This document shows positions 8,516 through 11,724 of a stretch of 11,724 nucleotides of DNA, piece by piece. Numbering within the stretch: the stretch's first letter is position 1; each line of letters begins with the position of its first letter. The notes beneath the pieces were generated by a model. That model was not told where the DNA came from, did not search any database, and saw only the letters and a list, made by a program, of their open reading frames with translations. This stretch comes from Flavobacteriaceae bacterium (lineage in GTDB: Bacteria > Bacteroidota > Bacteroidia > Flavobacteriales > Flavobacteriaceae): positions 1 through 11,724 of the forward strand of contig DAOVTC010000012.1 of assembly GCA_030633285.1 (NCBI GenBank), in the 5' to 3' direction. The position numbers and the translations under genes were made by a program.

Positions 8516-8896
8516 TCACTTAATAGCAATCATTGAAATTTCAATATTTACATTTTTAGGTAGCTTAACAACTTGAACAGTTTCACGTGCTGGAGCAGTT
8601 GCTTCATCAAAATGGGAACCGTAAACAGAATTTATTGCTGTAAAATCATCCATATCAATAATAAATATTGTGGTTTTTACAACATTGCTAAAATCCATTT
8701 CAGCTGTAGCTAAAACAGCTTTCAAATTATTCATAACTTGTTGGGTTTCATCAGAAATATTACCTGTAATCAAGTTCCCCGTTTCAGGATTTATAGCTAC
8801 CTGTCCTGAAGTATAAAGGGTATTATCTATAAGTACTGCTTGACTGTATGGCCCTAATGGAGCCGGAGCATTTTTAGTTTCAATAATTTTTTTCAT
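8516..8896 (-). CDS. ridA: RidA family reactive enamine/imine deaminase
   Basis: RidA hydrolyses reactive 2-aminoacrylate-type enamines and imines released by PLP enzymes, protecting them from damage. The protein has 126 residues, the normal length of the trimeric YjgF/YER057c/UK114 family. Hallmarks are GPYSQAV (15-21) with Tyr17, TSGQVAINPETG (29-40), the central NLKAVLATAEMDFSNVVKTT stretch (57-76), and APARETVQVVKLP (101-113), where Arg104 matches the Arg that binds the substrate carboxylate. The terminal VNIEISMIA carries Glu119, matching the conserved active-site Glu. The full motif set points to an active RidA rather than an inactive Rid subgroup. It starts 49 bp downstream of the lptD stop and ends 32 bp before the methyltransferase start, with no promoter or terminator seen in either gap, so cotranscription with lptD is likely. 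Confidence 0.94.
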   Translation of the reverse strand: MKKIIETKNAPAPLGPYSQAVLIDNTLYTSGQVAINPETGNLITGNISDETQQVMNNLKAVLATAEMDFSNVVKTTIFIIDMDDFTAINSVYGSHFDEATAPARETVQVVKLPKNVNIEISMIAIK

Positions 8897-8945
8897 AATA
8901 TTGATTTAAAAAGGTTAATGAGAAGTAAATTTACAAATATTTTAT

Positions 8946-11612
8946 CTAAAAAAGGCGTTTATCTGGGACTTGCCTTTTATCATATTTTAAATCACTTAAA
9001 GCAGATGATTTCACACCTATAAAGAAATAGTATGTAGCTCTATCACCAAAAGGAACCCAATTAAAAGTGAATCTCCAACTATCTAAATCTCGTTCAAAAC
9101 GTAATTGAGTATATGTAATACCTTTATTTTCAAAATCATAACCAGATGATATGCCTACTCTCCATTTTGGTGAAAATTCTAAATTACCTGATACTTGAAC
9201 TGAATTTGCAGAGATTTGATTTTGACCTATGTTATTACTATAAGTTAGTGAATACCTTAAGCTCAAATCCCAAGGCATTTCAGTTTTATATAATTTAGTA
9301 ACTTTAACTTCATCTTCATTTTTTCTGTTAATTTGTTGTCTATTATCAGTTATACTACCTCCAAATAAATTATCTGAACTAGCTCTTTCTGTACTTTCTT
9401 TATTTTTTGAACTTGAATTCTTTTTGTTTTTCCCAAATTCACTGCTTTTAATTGAATAGTTGGATGTTAAACTGGCATTTGTTAAGCGAAATAAACTACC
9501 TCCGTTATTAATATTAAAAGTATTTATTTTTGTTCCATTTGCATTTATAGCATAAGGATCCATTGTTGCATTTACATTTATATTTAATTTATTATTTAAT
9601 AATTGTGTACCCGCATTCATACGAAGTGGAGACCAACGCAAGGAATCTGCTGCCATATTATAACTAGTAGAAAAGTTTAAATTATTTAATAGGTTTATTT
9701 TTTTGAATTCATCTTCCTTAGAAGAATCTTTTGAAGCTACTTTTGCTTCTAAAGTATTATTTAATGAAAAACCTATACTATTTGATAAACTATTTGAAGG
9801 TACACCAAAGACACCATTTTGAAATCTTGTATATTCTCTTATATCATCAGGGTCAAGACTAGCTTGGTATTCATCATAGTATTGGCTAAAATCTGGTCGG
9901 TACCCATAAGAAATAGAAGGGCGAACTACATGTCGAATTGCTTGTAATCTTCCTTTTTTGAAATTAACCATACCATAAAAAGTGGTTGATGCTGATACGC
10001 CGGCTGAGTATTCTCGAAAAGAGGCGAACCCATTTATTGTATCTGTAACTACAATTTCTTCATCATTATCCCAATTTTTATCAATGGTTTTAAATTGCCA
10101 AACTTCTTTATATGATGCACTTGGAGAAATAGTAAAATATTTGAATAATTTCATATTTGTACCCATTGCTACATCCTGTTTGATTCCTGATTGAGCATTT
10201 TTAAACATATCTCCTGTTCCAAACTCATCATCTGTAGTTGAAATTCTGTTTTGGGCATTCATACTATAAGTAACTCCAAGATTTTGAATAGGATTTTTTT
10301 TAGCTCCAAATTTAGGAGCAAAAGGATAAATTCTATCCATATTTAATTGAAGTGAAGGCAAATTCATATCAATTCTTTCTGTATTTGTATTTTGTGTATG
10401 TGTTAATGAAGCATTCATGTTAAAGGGGGTTCCAACAAATTTTTTGTAATAAGAAATTGAAGAGCTAAAGGTATTGGTCAAATAATAAGCTGAACTTGAT
10501 TCATTTAATGATTCAGTAAAAAAATTGCTACTTCCAAAATTTACTGAGGCAGAAAAACGTCCATTTGGATTTGCTTGTGATGATTGGCTATGCGACCATC
10601 TAACAAAAAAATTAGTTGATTTACTGTAATCAGGAAAACCTCTTTGACTATTAATTAAATTTTCATATCTAAAACTAAAATTTCCCGTAAAACGATATTT
10701 TAAAGCATAACTTGATTCAGTTCTAATTCCCCAACTTCCATTCGTGTAAATGTCTGCAAGAACAGCTAGATCAACATAATCATTTATTGAAAAATAATAT
10801 CCTCCATTTTGTAAAAAATATCCTTGATTACTACTCTCACCCCATGTAGGTATTATAAATCCTGAAGATCTGCCTTTTGTTATAGGTGCATAAAAGAAAG
10901 GTAAAAAAAGAGGTGTAGGAACATCAGCAATAACTAAGTTGCTCAATCCACCTACAATTTTACTGTTTGGAACTACTTTAATATTTGATGTTTGGATGAA
11001 ATAATCAGGTTTTTCTTTTTGAGAGGTTGTAAAACGAGCTTTATTGATATAAAAAGTACTGTCGTTTTCTCTTTTAGTCATATCTCCGGTAATAATGACT
11101 CCTTGTTGTTCTATTTTAGATTGATAAATAATTGCTTTTTCATTTTTAAAATTATAAATAAGTGAATCCTGTTCAGATTGTTGAGCTCCTTGTTTAAATT
11201 GTGGCTTTTGTATATAATTTCCTAAGCTGTCAAATATACCTGTAGCAAATGCTAAACTATTTTTATAATCAATGATAATTTTACCGGCTTTTAATTCAAT
11301 ATCTTGATAGTATAATTCAGCTTCATCATATAAAACTACTTTTTGATTGATAAAGTCATTTGACATATAATCTTTAGCTTTATGGGTAATATTGTCTTCT
11401 AAATATTCTTTAGTTACCTTTATGCTATCAATTTTGACAGTATCTTGTTTTGAAAGGGGTAATTCACTATTATTTGTGGTTTTAAGTTTATCTATACTAT
11501 TTTCAATAGTGTTTTTATTGTTTTTATTTTGATTAACCTGAGAGAAGCTCAGATTAATTCCAAAACAAAAAATCAAGAATATAAAAACTATGTATTTTAA
11601 ATTTGTATGCAA
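8946..11612 (-). CDS. lptD: LptD-like outer-membrane LPS assembly protein
   Basis: LptD is the outer-membrane translocon that inserts lipopolysaccharide into the outer leaflet. The protein has 888 residues. A signal peptide (hydrophobic about 8-20) is likely cleaved after SFS24, before Gln25. A hydrophilic Asn/Lys-rich stretch follows, then a LptA/OstA-like periplasmic domain of short beta strands (about 75-230). The LptD entry segment is clear: VPTPLFLPFFYAPI (231-244) followed by RSSGFIIP (248-255). The rest is a beta barrel of alternating aromatic/polar strands, with IRHVVRPSISYGYRPDF (559-575) near its middle and a C-terminal Phe, as usual for outer-membrane proteins. A charged, Ser/Lys-rich insertion lies at about 722-775. 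The mature chain has no cysteine; Cys16 is in the signal peptide. The only in-frame initiator before the signal peptide is TTG at 11610-11612, because the frame is closed at 11652-11654 with no ATG or GTG between. It is the first gene of the probable lptD-ridA-methyltransferase unit. Confidence 0.88.
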   Translation of the reverse strand: MHTNLKYIVFIFLIFCFGINLSFSQVNQNKNNKNTIENSIDKLKTTNNSELPLSKQDTVKIDSIKVTKEYLEDNITHKAKDYMSNDFINQKVVLYDEAELYYQDIELKAGKIIIDYKNSLAFATGIFDSLGNYIQKPQFKQGAQQSEQDSLIYNFKNEKAIIYQSKIEQQGVIITGDMTKRENDSTFYINKARFTTSQKEKPDYFIQTSNIKVVPNSKIVGGLSNLVIADVPTPLFLPFFYAPITKGRSSGFIIPTWGESSNQGYFLQNGGYYFSINDYVDLAVLADIYTNGSWGIRTESSYALKYRFTGNFSFRYENLINSQRGFPDYSKSTNFFVRWSHSQSSQANPNGRFSASVNFGSSNFFTESLNESSSAYYLTNTFSSSISYYKKFVGTPFNMNASLTHTQNTNTERIDMNLPSLQLNMDRIYPFAPKFGAKKNPIQNLGVTYSMNAQNRISTTDDEFGTGDMFKNAQSGIKQDVAMGTNMKLFKYFTISPSASYKEVWQFKTIDKNWDNDEEIVVTDTINGFASFREYSAGVSASTTFYGMVNFKKGRLQAIRHVVRPSISYGYRPDFSQYYDEYQASLDPDDIREYTRFQNGVFGVPSNSLSNSIGFSLNNTLEAKVASKDSSKEDEFKKINLLNNLNFSTSYNMAADSLRWSPLRMNAGTQLLNNKLNINVNATMDPYAINANGTKINTFNINNGGSLFRLTNASLTSNYSIKSSEFGKNKKNSSSKNKESTERASSDNLFGGSITDNRQQINRKNEDEVKVTKLYKTEMPWDLSLRYSLTYSNNIGQNQISANSVQVSGNLEFSPKWRVGISSGYDFENKGITYTQLRFERDLDSWRFTFNWVPFGDRATYYFFIGVKSSALSDLKYDKRQVPDKRLF

Positions 11613-11632
11613 TGCTATAAATAGTATTTTTG
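11602..11632 (+). promoter_or_regulatory. Divergent promoter-like site on the + strand, overlapping the lptD start
   Basis: TTTG at 11602-11605 and TATTTTTG at 11625-11632, with a 19-bp spacer, fit the Bacteroidota -33/-7 pattern well. It points right, toward a gene that must begin beyond 11724, because no ATG occurs on the + strand between 11633 and the window end. It overlaps the lptD initiation codon and leader. Confidence 0.4.
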
Positions 11633-11659
11633 TAAAAAAATCACTTATTTTTTAATTTA

Positions 11660-11667
11660 CAAACTTA
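11660..11667 (-). promoter_or_regulatory. Candidate -7 element for lptD
   Basis: On the - strand this reads TAAGTTTG, matching TAnnTTTG. It would give a leader of roughly 40 nt before the TTG start at 11612. No TTG is seen at the expected -33 distance. Confidence 0.35.
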
Positions 11668-11724
11668 CATATATTTTTTAAGTGGTATAAATTTAAAATA
11701 GGAAAAACGAATAGTATTTAAACA

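Noticed and set aside
9982..10194. 70-codon + strand open frame inside lptD
   Set aside because: It is antisense to the LptD barrel region, with no signal, domain or promoter evidence.

Overview
The window is strongly AT-rich, compact chromosomal DNA from a member of the Bacteroidota, most likely a flavobacterium. The evidence is the protein types (a Bacteroidota-style LptD, a DUF4369/thioredoxin-like lipoprotein, a YbiT-like ABC-F protein, a short BadF-type kinase), the lack of strong Shine-Dalgarno sequences, and several promoter-like sites of the Bacteroidota type (TTG near -33, TAnnTTTG near -7). I see no tRNA, rRNA, CRISPR array, insertion sequence, phage gene or attachment site. No gene-free stretch is longer than about 200 bp.

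Layout from left to right. (1) The 3' end of guaB (IMP dehydrogenase, + strand), closed by a strong bidirectional hairpin that also serves the convergent gene. (2) On the - strand, a DEAD-box RNA helicase with a DbpA-type RNA-binding domain and a basic tail. Upstream of it on the same strand is a lipoprotein with a thioredoxin-like C-terminal domain that lacks the catalytic cysteines. (3) On the + strand, an ABC-F ATPase with a good promoter and a rho-independent terminator. (4) xerD on the - strand, divergent from aroQ and a BadF/N-acetylglucosamine-kinase-like gene on the + strand. (5) On the - strand, a probable three-gene unit transcribed in the order lptD, ridA, methyltransferase, with gaps of 49 and 32 bp. 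A + strand promoter-like site overlaps the lptD start and points out of the window.

The genes serve general housekeeping: purine synthesis (guaB), RNA remodelling (helicase), translation support (ABC-F), chromosome dimer resolution (xerD), the shikimate pathway (aroQ), amino-sugar phosphorylation (the BadF-like kinase), outer-membrane LPS assembly (lptD) and clearance of reactive enamines/imines (ridA). I find no sign of a dedicated undescribed system. The points most worth a second look are inside proteins: paired decay of one of the two composite ATP sites in the ABC-F protein, an LptD with no cysteine in the mature chain, and a thioredoxin-fold lipoprotein without CXXC or the cis-proline.
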